This document shows, piece after piece, positions 1 to 6,339 of a DNA stretch of 11,996 bases. Position 1 is the stretch's first letter. Each line of letters starts with the position of its first letter. Location of the stretch: positions 1 to 11,996 of the forward strand of contig DLTS01000014.1 in NCBI GenBank assembly GCA_002501485.1, written 5' to 3'. Both the position numbers and the translations under genes were made by a program. The DNA comes from Acidimicrobiaceae bacterium UBA7830. GTDB taxonomy: Bacteria > Actinomycetota > Acidimicrobiia > Acidimicrobiales > Ilumatobacteraceae. The notes beneath the pieces are model-generated. The model had not been told where the DNA came from. It was given only the letters and a program-made list of their open reading frames with translations, and did not search any database.

Positions 1-217
1 TGACGCATCTGAAATGCATGACCATGCAATGTCGATGCAAGAGATCGACTCGCTCTCGCTACCAGCCGGCACGCTGGTGCAACTCGTCCCTGGGGGCTAT
101 CACATCATGCTGATTGATTTAGCCGAACCTCTGGTCATCGGCGAAACCTTCGACCTCACCCTTGACTTCGACCAAGCCCCCAACCTCACGGTGACCGTTG
201 AAGTGAGTGACCGGTAA
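1..217 (+). CDS. PCu(A)C periplasmic copper chaperone, C-terminal fragment
   Basis: This is the last 71 codons of a gene whose start lies before the window; the frame is open from base 2 and ends at TAA 215-217. The visible part carries the family's copper-ligand pattern M-x21-H-x-M: a Met in a His/Met-rich stretch (H-D-H-A-M-S-M), then 21 residues, then H-I-M inside G-G-Y-H-I-M. The intervening L-P-A-G and the following L-T-L-D-F strand are also typical. Proteins of this family (PF04314, formerly DUF461) hold Cu(I) outside the membrane and pass it to Sco1 or directly to the CuA site of cytochrome c oxidase. That fits the Sco1 gene about 1.4 kb away on the other strand. The Met codon at 14 is internal to the domain, so it is not the start. 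The stop directly abuts the stop of the convergent gene. Confidence 0.85.
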   Translation, partial: DASEMHDHAMSMQEIDSLSLPAGTLVQLVPGGYHIMLIDLAEPLVIGETFDLTLDFDQAPNLTVTVEVSDR

Positions 218-1258
218 CTACTCCTGAAGTGGGGATGGCTGATTCACGTTTGCGATCTGCCAGAGCCCGACGAGTGCATATCCGGCAGCCGCACACGCAA
301 CGACGCCAATCGCAGCGGTGCCCGCCCGATCGACCCAATAGGGCAGCGAGGTGGGCAGCAGGGCTGAATCAAGTACGTCCTTGCGCCCTAACACCCAAAG
401 CGCAAGGAAGATGCTGCTCATGAGTTGCACACCATCTCGTTGAATCGACGATTGCCGATTCAACAGGAGGGCCGACCCGCTCAACACAGTGGCCAACAAT
501 GGGACCACAAACGATGTCAGTTGTGGGCCCGTTCCGGGAGCCGCCCACAGATACTGAGCGCCACCAATGACGAGCCCAAGCACAGATGCTGCCACCATCA
601 GTGTCCGGAGTGCCGCAGATGTCCGACCATTGACCCCCACGACAAGAAGCAACGCACCGGCAGCGGCGAGGAGCGGGGCGAGCAGAGACGGTCTCTCAAC
701 CAAAGAACTTTCCACGCGCACATTCACTGGAACACCGTCGACGGTGAACGAGATGGAGTCGGAAACGAGTACATCGCCCGGCTTGGCATTGACCGGTGGT
801 TGCGGTGACATGTAGTGAATGCGATGGTCGTGCCATGCAAGCGTGCAGTTCGAAGCAATCTGCAACCAATCGGGGGCAGCATCGTGATCCACCACATCTG
901 CTCCGAAGTCTGACCCGTAACGGTCCTTGTTGTACCACGTTGACATCGAGCGTTGATTCTCATAGGCCGTGCAATCAGATTCCATCTTGAGGTACTTCTC
1001 TCCTTCATACCCCGGAATCTCGACGGTGGTCCCTCGTGCAACAGTCACTGAGAGAAATGAGTCATGTCCTTCGATCGTGATCGCAGCATCATCTACAAGT
1101 GGAAGAGATTCAGATGTGGTCACCTCAACGATCACCGATAAATAGTCGGTGGGCCCGGGAGCGTCAGCGTGAGCGAATCCGGCAGGCGCAGCAATCACGA
1201 TCGACCCAGCAATAGCAGCGCACCAGACTCGGTGTTGCCAAAGTTCATTGAACGTCAT
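218..1258 (-). CDS. Exported multi-pass membrane protein with W-H-D-H-R-x-H motif, function unknown
   Basis: 346 residues. The start ATG at 1258 overlaps the TGA of the cupredoxin gene (ATGA), so I prefer it to an in-frame start at 1303. Residues 1-31 form a signal peptide with an A-H-A cleavage site. An extracellular domain of about 175 residues follows, with two cysteines (C96, C138; probable disulfide), the pattern G-Y-x-G-E-x-Y-L near 83-90, Y-N-x-D-R-Y-G near 109-115, and W-H-D-H-R-I-H-Y-M at 142-150. From about residue 208 to the C-terminus there are roughly five hydrophobic segments. I recognise this domain order from uncharacterised actinobacterial membrane proteins but know no assigned function. 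The clustered His/Met residues and the gene's place last in a copper/cytochrome operon make an extracytoplasmic metal- or heme-related role plausible; that is inference. The stop is TAG 220-218. Confidence 0.75.
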   Translation of the reverse strand: MTFNELWQHRVWCAAIAGSIVIAAPAGFAHADAPGPTDYLSVIVEVTTSESLPLVDDAAITIEGHDSFLSVTVARGTTVEIPGYEGEKYLKMESDCTAYENQRSMSTWYNKDRYGSDFGADVVDHDAAPDWLQIASNCTLAWHDHRIHYMSPQPPVNAKPGDVLVSDSISFTVDGVPVNVRVESSLVERPSLLAPLLAAAGALLLVVGVNGRTSAALRTLMVAASVLGLVIGGAQYLWAAPGTGPQLTSFVVPLLATVLSGSALLLNRQSSIQRDGVQLMSSIFLALWVLGRKDVLDSALLPTSLPYWVDRAGTAAIGVVACAAAGYALVGLWQIANVNQPSPLQE

Positions 1259-1638
1259 TCGAGAACCTGGAGTGTGAATTCGCCACTGGGGTGAATAGAG
1301 CAACCACCGGAGAGAGTGCCGGTGCTGGTGAATTCCTGTGAGAGAATTTCGCCCGCGCCAACGAAAAACACGCCGACGACATGGCCACGGTCGTCATCGT
1401 TGATGATTCTGAGTGATTCACCAACACGCACCGTGAGCTCCGCCGGAATGATGTTGATCGATTCACCGGCATCGATCTGCGCACCAGCGCCAAGCGGGAT
1501 GGTGTACTCATAATCGGCGTCGTCTGAATTGGCAATCGTTTGAAACTCTGGCTCATCATCGCCGGAGACAACGGCAATAATGGCAAGGACTGCTCCGGCG
1601 AGAGCAATGAGAGCAAATGCGATACCTCGCTGCTTCAC
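1255..1638 (-). CDS. Membrane-anchored cupredoxin-like protein
   Basis: 127 residues. One hydrophobic segment (about 5-25) serves as membrane anchor or uncleaved signal; there is no lipobox. An acidic linker leads into a single beta-sandwich domain (about 60-127). Cupredoxin hallmarks are the strand I-I-P-A-E-L-T-V-R-V-G-E, a His at 86 (R-G-H-V-V-G) and a C-terminal loop with C113 and H116 (G-C-S-I-H-P-S-G-E-F), giving the His, Cys, His trio of a type 1 copper site. The usual axial Met after the second His is missing; Phe121 sits close to its expected place. The protein probably carries electrons or copper outside the cell between the cytochrome c, Sco1 and an oxidase. It is co-translated with its neighbours: its ATG overlaps the Sco1 stop, and its TGA overlaps the next start. 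Confidence 0.8.
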   Translation of the reverse strand: MKQRGIAFALIALAGAVLAIIAVVSGDDEPEFQTIANSDDADYEYTIPLGAGAQIDAGESINIIPAELTVRVGESLRIINDDDRGHVVGVFFVGAGEILSQEFTSTGTLSGGCSIHPSGEFTLQVLE

Positions 1639-2219
1639 GACCGTCGCCCACCAAGAAGGTCGTTCAAGTCAGCAGAAATATCAGATGACGGCACGCCGAA
1701 GGGCCATGTGAGCAGCAGGGTTCCTTGGTCGTCGACAACGTAGAGCGAGGTCGAGTGTGCAACTTCGATATCGGTACCTACTCTCTCGACGAGATAACTC
1801 ACACCAAACGGTTGAGCGGCGGCGGCGAGTTCGGACTCGTCGGCCGTACCGAGAGCGATTGCGGTTGGGATAAAACTCTTCACGTAACCGTCGAGCACGG
1901 CGAGGTCACGATCAGGATCGACAGTCACCATTGCGACCTCGACACGAGATGCATCATCGAGACGACGAAGTGCAACCGTGAGGTCTTGGAGTGTTGTCGG
2001 ACAGATATCCGGGCAGTTCGTGTAGCCGAAATAGATCGCGAGCAGGTTGCCGCCGCTTGCAACGAGTTCGCGCGACGACTCCCCACCGATGACAGGAAGG
2101 CTGATCCCCTGAGACGATGGCGCGGGAGTTCTTACATACCCCGAGAACTCCCGGGTACCTCCACAGCTAGATGCGATCGCCAACATCGCACACGAGACGG
2201 CGAGCAAACGACGCGTCAT
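1635..2219 (-). CDS. Sco1/SenC copper chaperone for cytochrome c oxidase
   Basis: 194 residues with a thioredoxin-like fold. The N-terminus is a lipoprotein-type signal with a candidate lipidated Cys at 19 (A-S-S-C, an imperfect lipobox). The copper site is intact: C69-P-D-I-C73 (C-x3-C, preceded by F-G-Y-T-N) and H155 in V-A-H-S-T. The T-V-D-P-D-R-D stretch near 99-105 is also characteristic. Sco proteins bind copper and reduce or metallate the CuA centre of cytochrome oxidase subunit II at the outer face of the membrane. The gene sits between a cytochrome c and a cupredoxin with 4-nt ATGA overlaps on both sides. The PCu(A)C fragment at the window start is its known functional partner. Length is normal for a bacterial Sco. 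Confidence 0.93.
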   Translation of the reverse strand: MTRRLLAVSCAMLAIASSCGGTREFSGYVRTPAPSSQGISLPVIGGESSRELVASGGNLLAIYFGYTNCPDICPTTLQDLTVALRRLDDASRVEVAMVTVDPDRDLAVLDGYVKSFIPTAIALGTADESELAAAAQPFGVSYLVERVGTDIEVAHSTSLYVVDDQGTLLLTWPFGVPSSDISADLNDLLGGRRS

Positions 2220-2620
2220 GGTAGCGGCATCTCTTCGATGAACTGTGCGATGAGATCCGCTTGTTCAGCAGTCAGACCGTTCTGCGGCATCTTGATGTTG
2301 TAGCCCGCAACGAGCTGTGCTTGGGGAAGAAGTATCGACTTGATGAGGTACTCGCGATCGGCAAGCACCGACGAACCATCGCTCAACGCAACGATAGAAC
2401 CGGCATGGCCAGCCAACTTCGGGCCGACCCCACCACTACCGTTCGCTCCATGACACGCTGCGCAACCGTTGTTGTCGTAGAGGGTCTTCCCCTCTCGTGC
2501 CCCGTCTGAAAGAGAAAGTTCCGGCTCGGTCGAGCACGCCCCGACTCCGATAGCCAGCCCGATGACGGCAATCAGCCGAACGCAGAAGATCGATCGATGA
2601 CCTCGCACACCTACAGTCAA
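2216..2620 (-). CDS. Lipoprotein cytochrome c, single heme
   Basis: 134 residues. A hydrophobic signal ends in the lipobox I-G-V-G-A-C (lipidated Cys about 29), so the protein should be tethered to the outer membrane face. One heme attachment motif, C-A-A-C-H, lies at 53-57. G-P-K-L-A-G follows at about 66-71, and the sixth ligand is probably Met111 in K-M-P-Q-N-G-L. This is a class I cytochrome c of the short type that donates electrons to, or accepts them from, an oxidase or copper protein. The start taken is TTG 2620-2618, which overlaps the methyltransferase TGA (TTGA); the GTG codons at about 2611 and 2605 are alternatives that keep the signal peptide. Heme attachment would need reduced apocytochrome thiols, which the TlpA/CcdA pair near 9.3-10.8 kb could supply. 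Confidence 0.88.
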   Translation of the reverse strand: MTVGVRGHRSIFCVRLIAVIGLAIGVGACSTEPELSLSDGAREGKTLYDNNGCAACHGANGSGGVGPKLAGHAGSIVALSDGSSVLADREYLIKSILLPQAQLVAGYNIKMPQNGLTAEQADLIAQFIEEMPLP

Positions 2621-4035
2621 TCAACGCTCGATGGGTTCTTGCCCATAGGAGAGGCTCTTTTCCGGCGTAGTTGACCGGCGGTACGCCACCACGTTGTAAT
2701 CAGTTCGGCTTCATCACCGGCGACTCCAAACGCCGCACACATTTCGATGCCGAATGTGTGTTGTTCACTGCGCGCAAGTTGCGACACGATCTCCGCATTG
2801 AACTGATGTTGCGGCCACGGCAATTCAAGAATCAACGTGGGAGAAAGGCGCAGCGATGTTGGCGAGAGCCCAGTACCGGCTCGTTCGTGCCAGGCGATGA
2901 GCGCAGCGATCGGCGAGTTGATAACTGCGGCAAGTGGCAGAAGGTCATCGAGTTCAGATGGGATCACCGTGGTCACCGGCACCCCGGGCAGCCACTCACC
3001 TCTTTCGTCGGCCACAGCCTCAATCGTTCTAGTTTGGGCGGCAACGAGCACCTTCGGTCGTAACATTTTGTGTGCCCATTCGCTGAATCGGCCAGTGAGG
3101 AGGGCGACATCAACTCGTGGAGCCGTGAAGAGTTGGTGTGCGAAACGAACCGGATGCGTTCCCCAGAGGCAGGCACCGGGATCAATGAGCCCAGATGTAA
3201 CGAGAGGTGGACCGTTGTGATGATCTGCAACCGCTGGAACGAGGGCGTAGTACTCATCACGAAAGTTGGCGGTAGCGGTCGCTCGATCGCCGACCACCCC
3301 GGAGGTGTACAGAGTTGGAATCGGTGGAATCCCGAGCGCGGTAGTGATCGCAGATGTCCATGGCGCATCACTTCCTTCAACGAAAGTTTTGCGGCGCTCA
3401 AAAACGAGAACGGCCACGGTGACATCAGCATCAAATTGAGGGGACGATGACCACCATGACGTCACAGGAGTTGCAAGCGACGTAACGCGAGCTCTCAACT
3501 CAGCGGTATCTCGTGAGGCGAGCACTGATTGTGGCAGCACGATGGCCAGGCGGCCACCTGGTCGTAGAGCCTCGACGCCAGCAAGGCAGAATTCCATTGC
3601 GCTGTTTGCGTACGGTCCGCCACCCCGCGCACTTGCACCTTTGCGAGATGTTGACGCAGATAATTGAGACAGAAACGGTGGGTTTGAAACAACGAGATCA
3701 AATCCTTGCTCACTATGAAAAGCAGCCCAGTCGATGTCGAGTCCATTGGCCTCAACAAATTCGATCCCGTGTGCCTCATTGCTCTTTCGTGTTTGTGGAT
3801 TGACATCGCAACCGATGAGTGAGCATCTTCTGGGCATTCGGTTCTTCACTGCGAGGAGAAGTCTTCCATCGCCGCACGAAGGGTCAAGGACTCGCATTTT
3901 GTCAGATGCCGGCTCTACGGACCAGCCATCGCTGGTGAGGAGATTGAGCATCCGTTCGATGAGTGCCGGAGGCGTATACCACGAGCCGAGACGGCGGCGC
4001 TCGTCGCTGTTCGCCACCGATTGTTGATCCAACAC
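2617..4035 (-). CDS. N6-adenine-type SAM-dependent DNA methyltransferase
   Basis: 472 residues. The N-terminus has G-S-W-Y-T-P-P-A-L-I-E-R-M (17-29), common in N6-adenine DNA methylases. SAM motif I is D-P-S-C-G-D-G-R-L-L (51-60), with G-C-D-V-N-P near 75-80. Catalytic motif IV is N-P-P-F (118-121), followed by L-P-Q-S-V-L and a D-A-D-V-T-V-A-V-L-V-F strand. The C-terminal ~230 residues resemble a target-recognition region (N-S-P-I-A near 370). N-P-P-F points to adenine-N6 in DNA, but a protein or RNA amine substrate cannot be excluded. No restriction endonuclease lies beside it. The GTG start at 4035 lies 6 nt after a TACGCT -10 box, suggesting a leaderless mRNA; TTG 4032 is an alternative. 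It is the first gene of the operon that continues into cytochrome c and Sco1, an unusual pairing. Confidence 0.8.
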   Translation of the reverse strand: MLDQQSVANSDERRRLGSWYTPPALIERMLNLLTSDGWSVEPASDKMRVLDPSCGDGRLLLAVKNRMPRRCSLIGCDVNPQTRKSNEAHGIEFVEANGLDIDWAAFHSEQGFDLVVSNPPFLSQLSASTSRKGASARGGGPYANSAMEFCLAGVEALRPGGRLAIVLPQSVLASRDTAELRARVTSLATPVTSWWSSSPQFDADVTVAVLVFERRKTFVEGSDAPWTSAITTALGIPPIPTLYTSGVVGDRATATANFRDEYYALVPAVADHHNGPPLVTSGLIDPGACLWGTHPVRFAHQLFTAPRVDVALLTGRFSEWAHKMLRPKVLVAAQTRTIEAVADERGEWLPGVPVTTVIPSELDDLLPLAAVINSPIAALIAWHERAGTGLSPTSLRLSPTLILELPWPQHQFNAEIVSQLARSEQHTFGIEMCAAFGVAGDEAELITTWWRTAGQLRRKRASPMGKNPSSVD

Positions 4036-4041
4036 ATTTCC

Positions 4042-4047
4042 AGCGTA
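4042..4047 (-). promoter_or_regulatory. -10 element for the methyltransferase-cytochrome-Sco operon
   Basis: On the minus strand the hexamer TACGCT (TAnnnT) ends 6 nt before the GTG start of the methyltransferase at 4035. With the usual 6-7 nt between -10 and transcription start, the mRNA would begin at the start codon. No convincing -35 is seen at 16-18 bp. It shares its TA step with the opposing coaA -10. Confidence 0.5.
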
Positions 4048-4051
4048 GGGT
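4046..4051 (+). promoter_or_regulatory. -10 element for coaA
   Basis: TAGGGT (TAnnnT) ends 7 nt before the GTG at 4059. A possible -35, TTGATC (4024-4029), lies 16 bp upstream. The AGGG inside it could also be read as a weak Shine-Dalgarno with an 8-nt spacer, so leadered translation from an upstream promoter is the alternative. Confidence 0.5.
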
Positions 4052-4058
4052 CACTGCC

Positions 4059-4973
4059 GTGCCAAGTGGGTACATCGAATTCGACAGGGCCGAATGGGCT
4101 GCACTTCGCGCGGCGACGCCGTTAACGTTGGGTGAGGCTGATCTTGAACAACTGAGAGGTATCAACGAGCAGATTGACCTTGAAGAGGTTGCTGCTGTGT
4201 ACCTCCCATTGAGCCGCCTGCTTAATCTCTATGTGAGTGCGGTGCAAGATCTTCACCGGGTGTCCGCAACCTTTCTCGGAGCGTACGCACCGAAGGTGCC
4301 CTACGTCATTGGAGTGGCGGGCTCAGTTGCTGTCGGGAAGAGCACATTTAGTCGAATCTTGCAGGCATTGCTATCGCGTTGGCCAGACCATCCAGCGGTT
4401 GACCTCGTTACCACCGATGGGTTCCTCTATCCGAATGGAGAACTTCAAGCCCGCGGTCTCATGGAGCGCAAAGGTTTTCCAGAAAGCTATGACACCCGTG
4501 CGCTTATCGAGTTCCTGCGCAATGTAAAGAGCGGAGCAACAGCGTCAGCGCCGGTGTACGACCACGTCACTTATGACATTGTTTCTGATGAACGGGTTGT
4601 GGTCGACTCACCCGACATTGTCATCGTCGAAGGCATCAATGTGTTGCAGGTGGGCGGCGACGAGTCAGAATTTGTTTCCGACTACTTCGATTTCTCTATT
4701 TATGTTGATGCGGATGAACTCCATATTCAAAAATGGTACGTCGAGCGATTCTTAGCGTTCAGAGAGTCGGTGTTTCAGCGTGAAGACAGCTTTTTCGCGC
4801 ATTATGCACACCTCAGCGACGACGAAGCAGCTGAGATGGCAAAGTCAATTTGGCGACGGATTAACGGGGTGAACCTCAGCGAGAACATCATGCCGACAAG
4901 AAGTCGCGCCTCGCTCGTTGTGCGAAAGGGTCGAGACCATCGCGTATCTGAGGTTCGACTTCGGCGACTGTGA
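4059..4973 (+). CDS. coaA: Type I pantothenate kinase
   Basis: 304 residues from GTG 4059; the frame is open further upstream, but similarity to E. coli CoaA begins here (G-Y-I-E-F-D-R-A-E-W). The enzyme phosphorylates pantothenate with ATP, the first and feedback-controlled step of coenzyme A synthesis in the cytoplasm. The P-loop G-S-V-A-V-G-K-S-T is at 88-96. Other family blocks are Y-L-P-L-S-R-L-L-N, Q-A-L-L-S-R-W-P, T-T-D-G-F-L-Y-P-N, R-K-G-F-P-E-S-Y-D, I-V-E-G-I-N-V-L-Q, D-F-S-I-Y-V-D-A and N-I-x-P-T-R-x-R-A. Length matches the family (E. coli 316). The gene is divergent from the methyltransferase, with 23 bp between start codons and apparently overlapping promoters. It ends 4 bp from the convergent HAD gene, with no obvious terminator between them. 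Confidence 0.96.
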   Translation: MPSGYIEFDRAEWAALRAATPLTLGEADLEQLRGINEQIDLEEVAAVYLPLSRLLNLYVSAVQDLHRVSATFLGAYAPKVPYVIGVAGSVAVGKSTFSRILQALLSRWPDHPAVDLVTTDGFLYPNGELQARGLMERKGFPESYDTRALIEFLRNVKSGATASAPVYDHVTYDIVSDERVVVDSPDIVIVEGINVLQVGGDESEFVSDYFDFSIYVDADELHIQKWYVERFLAFRESVFQREDSFFAHYAHLSDDEAAEMAKSIWRRINGVNLSENIMPTRSRASLVVRKGRDHRVSEVRLRRL

Positions 4974-4977
4974 CGGT

Positions 4978-5673
4978 TTACGACTGATGCTCAGCGGCGA
5001 GCCATTCAGCCACATCTGAGATGGAGGCAACAGTGCAGAAGGTCCCTTTGGGGGCATCGACAACCTCATGTTCCCACGTCACGTGATACGGGATATGAAG
5101 GCCAAAACCTCCGAGTTCGACGATGGGGAGGATGTCTGAACGAACTGAATTGCCGACCATAACAAATGTCGATGGGCTAATACCCCACTCGTTGAGAACT
5201 GCTCGGTACGTCGACACATCTTTCTCAAGAACGACTTTGACGTGCTCGAACAGATGATGCAGACCAGAGTTTTGAACTTTGCGCGTTTGGTGAAAAAGAT
5301 CGCCTTTGGTGATCATCACTATCCGGTGGGTTTGAGCAACAGCGTGCAGGGCGTCAGCGACGCCATCGAGAAGTTTCACGGGCTCTCGTAGCATGTCATT
5401 AATGCGATCAACGAGGATGCCGATGTCTCGAGAGGGGATGGCGCCTGCCGACGAGGTCACCGCTGCTTCGATCATCGAAAGGCCGAATGCTTTAACTCCA
5501 TAGCCCGATATTGCAAGGTTGCTGAGCTCGGTGGTGCGAAGTACACCCTTGAGATCAACTCCTGGAGAGGCATACGGGCTCACCGTCTCCAAAAAGAGCC
5601 TTTCAGCGTCGTCGAATGTGTCTTGGCATTGCCACAAGGTGTCGTCGGCATCAAAGCCCACCACCTCAACCAT
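4978..5673 (-). CDS. HAD-superfamily hydrolase (probable phosphatase)
   Basis: 231 residues from ATG 5673. All HAD motifs are visible: motif I F-D-A-D-D-T-L-W with nucleophile D8 and D10, motif II T122 in I-T-K-G-D, a lysine around 132 or 151, and motif III G-N-S-V-R-S-D-I with D180. A helical cap (about 15-100) sits between motifs I and II, as in the haloacid dehalogenase/phosphoglycolate phosphatase class. The substrate cannot be read from sequence. I chose ATG 5673 because GGAG (5684-5681) sits 7 nt upstream; an in-frame ATG at 5688 overlaps the stop of the regulator gene (TGATG) and would add five residues. It is the last gene of a three-gene operon behind an HTH_22 regulator and a thiamine-binding-like protein, so a phosphorylated cofactor or metabolite is a reasonable but unproven target. 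Confidence 0.88.
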   Translation of the reverse strand: MVEVVGFDADDTLWQCQDTFDDAERLFLETVSPYASPGVDLKGVLRTTELSNLAISGYGVKAFGLSMIEAAVTSSAGAIPSRDIGILVDRINDMLREPVKLLDGVADALHAVAQTHRIVMITKGDLFHQTRKVQNSGLHHLFEHVKVVLEKDVSTYRAVLNEWGISPSTFVMVGNSVRSDILPIVELGGFGLHIPYHVTWEHEVVDAPKGTFCTVASISDVAEWLAAEHQS

Positions 5674-5687
5674 GTCACGGCTCCGCA

Positions 5688-6053
5688 TCAGCGGTGTATC
5701 GCATTGAGATAGTTGTATACCGTGATCCGACTCACGCCCATCGCATCGGCGAGGTCTTCGACGGCACGTCGTAACGTGAAGGCGCCTCGCTCATCGAGGA
5801 GTCTCACTGCGCGCTGTTTGTCTTCGCGTGATATGTCGGCAAGTCGACCGCCGATCTCCGTTTCGACGGACTCGATCATGCGATCGAGGGCGCCGTGTAA
5901 CTTTGGAAGCCGAACCGCTGCGACAATCTCTCCATTGGCCTCCAGAGGAATATCTGACGGTAATGCGTCTGGAGGCTCTACCGCAGTGGCGCCGATCGCA
6001 TCAAGCAGAGGTTGAATAGTTGAGACCAGTGGGTGTCGGTCGGAGGGATTCAT
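5688..6053 (-). CDS. Small HTH_22 (YheO/DauR-type) DNA-binding regulator
   Basis: 121 residues. The C-terminal half (about 70-118) matches the HTH_22 domain of YheO/DauR regulators: S-R-E-D-K-Q-R-A-V-R-L-L-D-E-R-G-A-F, then R-R-A-V-E-D-L-A-D-A-M-G-V-S-R-I-T-V-Y-N-Y-L-N as the helix-turn-helix. The usual N-terminal PAS-like domain is absent; only about 65 residues precede the HTH, with a short strand-like stretch (about 35-50). It may therefore sense its signal through a partner protein or control genes constitutively. Its ATG at 6053 overlaps the TGA of the thiamine-binding-like gene (ATGA), and its own TGA overlaps an upstream candidate start of the HAD gene. Co-translation with both suggests a shared pathway. 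Targets are unknown; autoregulation of this operon is a simple guess. Confidence 0.78.
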   Translation of the reverse strand: MNPSDRHPLVSTIQPLLDAIGATAVEPPDALPSDIPLEANGEIVAAVRLPKLHGALDRMIESVETEIGGRLADISREDKQRAVRLLDERGAFTLRRAVEDLADAMGVSRITVYNYLNAIHR

Positions 6054-6289
6054 GTTGTGGTATCTCCGACGACGTCAACATTGACCCTAGTGGCCCCGTG
6101 TGCAAACGCCGCTTTGAGAACCGCCGCAACGACATTGGGGATGTTCTCTTCATCAGCGTCACAACTTGAGCCGAAGGCTCCAAAATCGGCGGTGATGCCA
6201 AGCGAGGCGAGTACCGCGATGGGTTCGGTCACATGAGCACCTGGTTGGCCCTCAACGAACGGCTCGATAGTGAAATCAATGCGTGCCAC
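6050..6289 (-). CDS. Thiamine-binding protein family (MTH1187/YkoF-like)
   Basis: 79 residues from GTG 6289. It opens with a strand and loop (I-D-F-T-I-E-P-F-V-E-G-Q-P-G-A-H-V), then a helix, then G-A-F-G-S-S-C (where relatives have G-P-F-G-N-x-x-E-G), a second helix, and the strand G-A-T-R-V-N-V-D-V-V. This beta-alpha-beta ferredoxin-like layout and the E-P-F-V-E-G motif match small single-domain members of the thiamine-binding family (PF01910, ex-DUF77). Members bind thiamine or related hydroxymethylpyrimidines in the cytoplasm. At 79 residues it is shorter than the usual ~100. A TACACT box ends 6 nt before the GTG, so the operon mRNA is probably leaderless. It is followed by the regulator and HAD genes. 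Confidence 0.6.
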   Translation of the reverse strand: MARIDFTIEPFVEGQPGAHVTEPIAVLASLGITADFGAFGSSCDADEENIPNVVAAVLKAAFAHGATRVNVDVVGDTTT

Positions 6290-6295
6290 GGTCCA

Positions 6296-6301
6296 AGTGT
6301 A
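6296..6301 (-). promoter_or_regulatory. -10 element for the thiamine-binding/HTH_22/HAD operon
   Basis: TACACT on the minus strand ends exactly 6 nt before the GTG at 6289. It lies in a 50-bp gap and is the only TAnnnT placed for a leaderless start. No clear -35 is visible. Confidence 0.5.
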
Positions 6302-6339
6302 CGAGAGTTGCTGAGGTGCTGGAGATGCGGGTTAGCTAG

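Noticed and set aside
1725..2303. 192-residue open frame on the plus strand
   Set aside because: It is antisense to the Sco1 and cytochrome c genes, whose motifs are unambiguous; its translation shows no recognisable domain and is rich in Arg and Cys as expected of a shadow frame.
2671..3450. Several plus-strand open frames of 120-130 codons
   Set aside because: They lie antisense to the methyltransferase, overlap each other in different frames and have no domain signature.
2617..4035. Restriction-modification or defence island
   Set aside because: Only a methyltransferase is present; its neighbours are copper/cytochrome and coenzyme A genes, with no nuclease, helicase, toxin or mobile-element marker.
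3963..4058. Upstream in-frame extension of coaA
   Set aside because: The extra 32 residues match nothing in CoaA and would overlap the methyltransferase; family similarity begins at GTG 4059.
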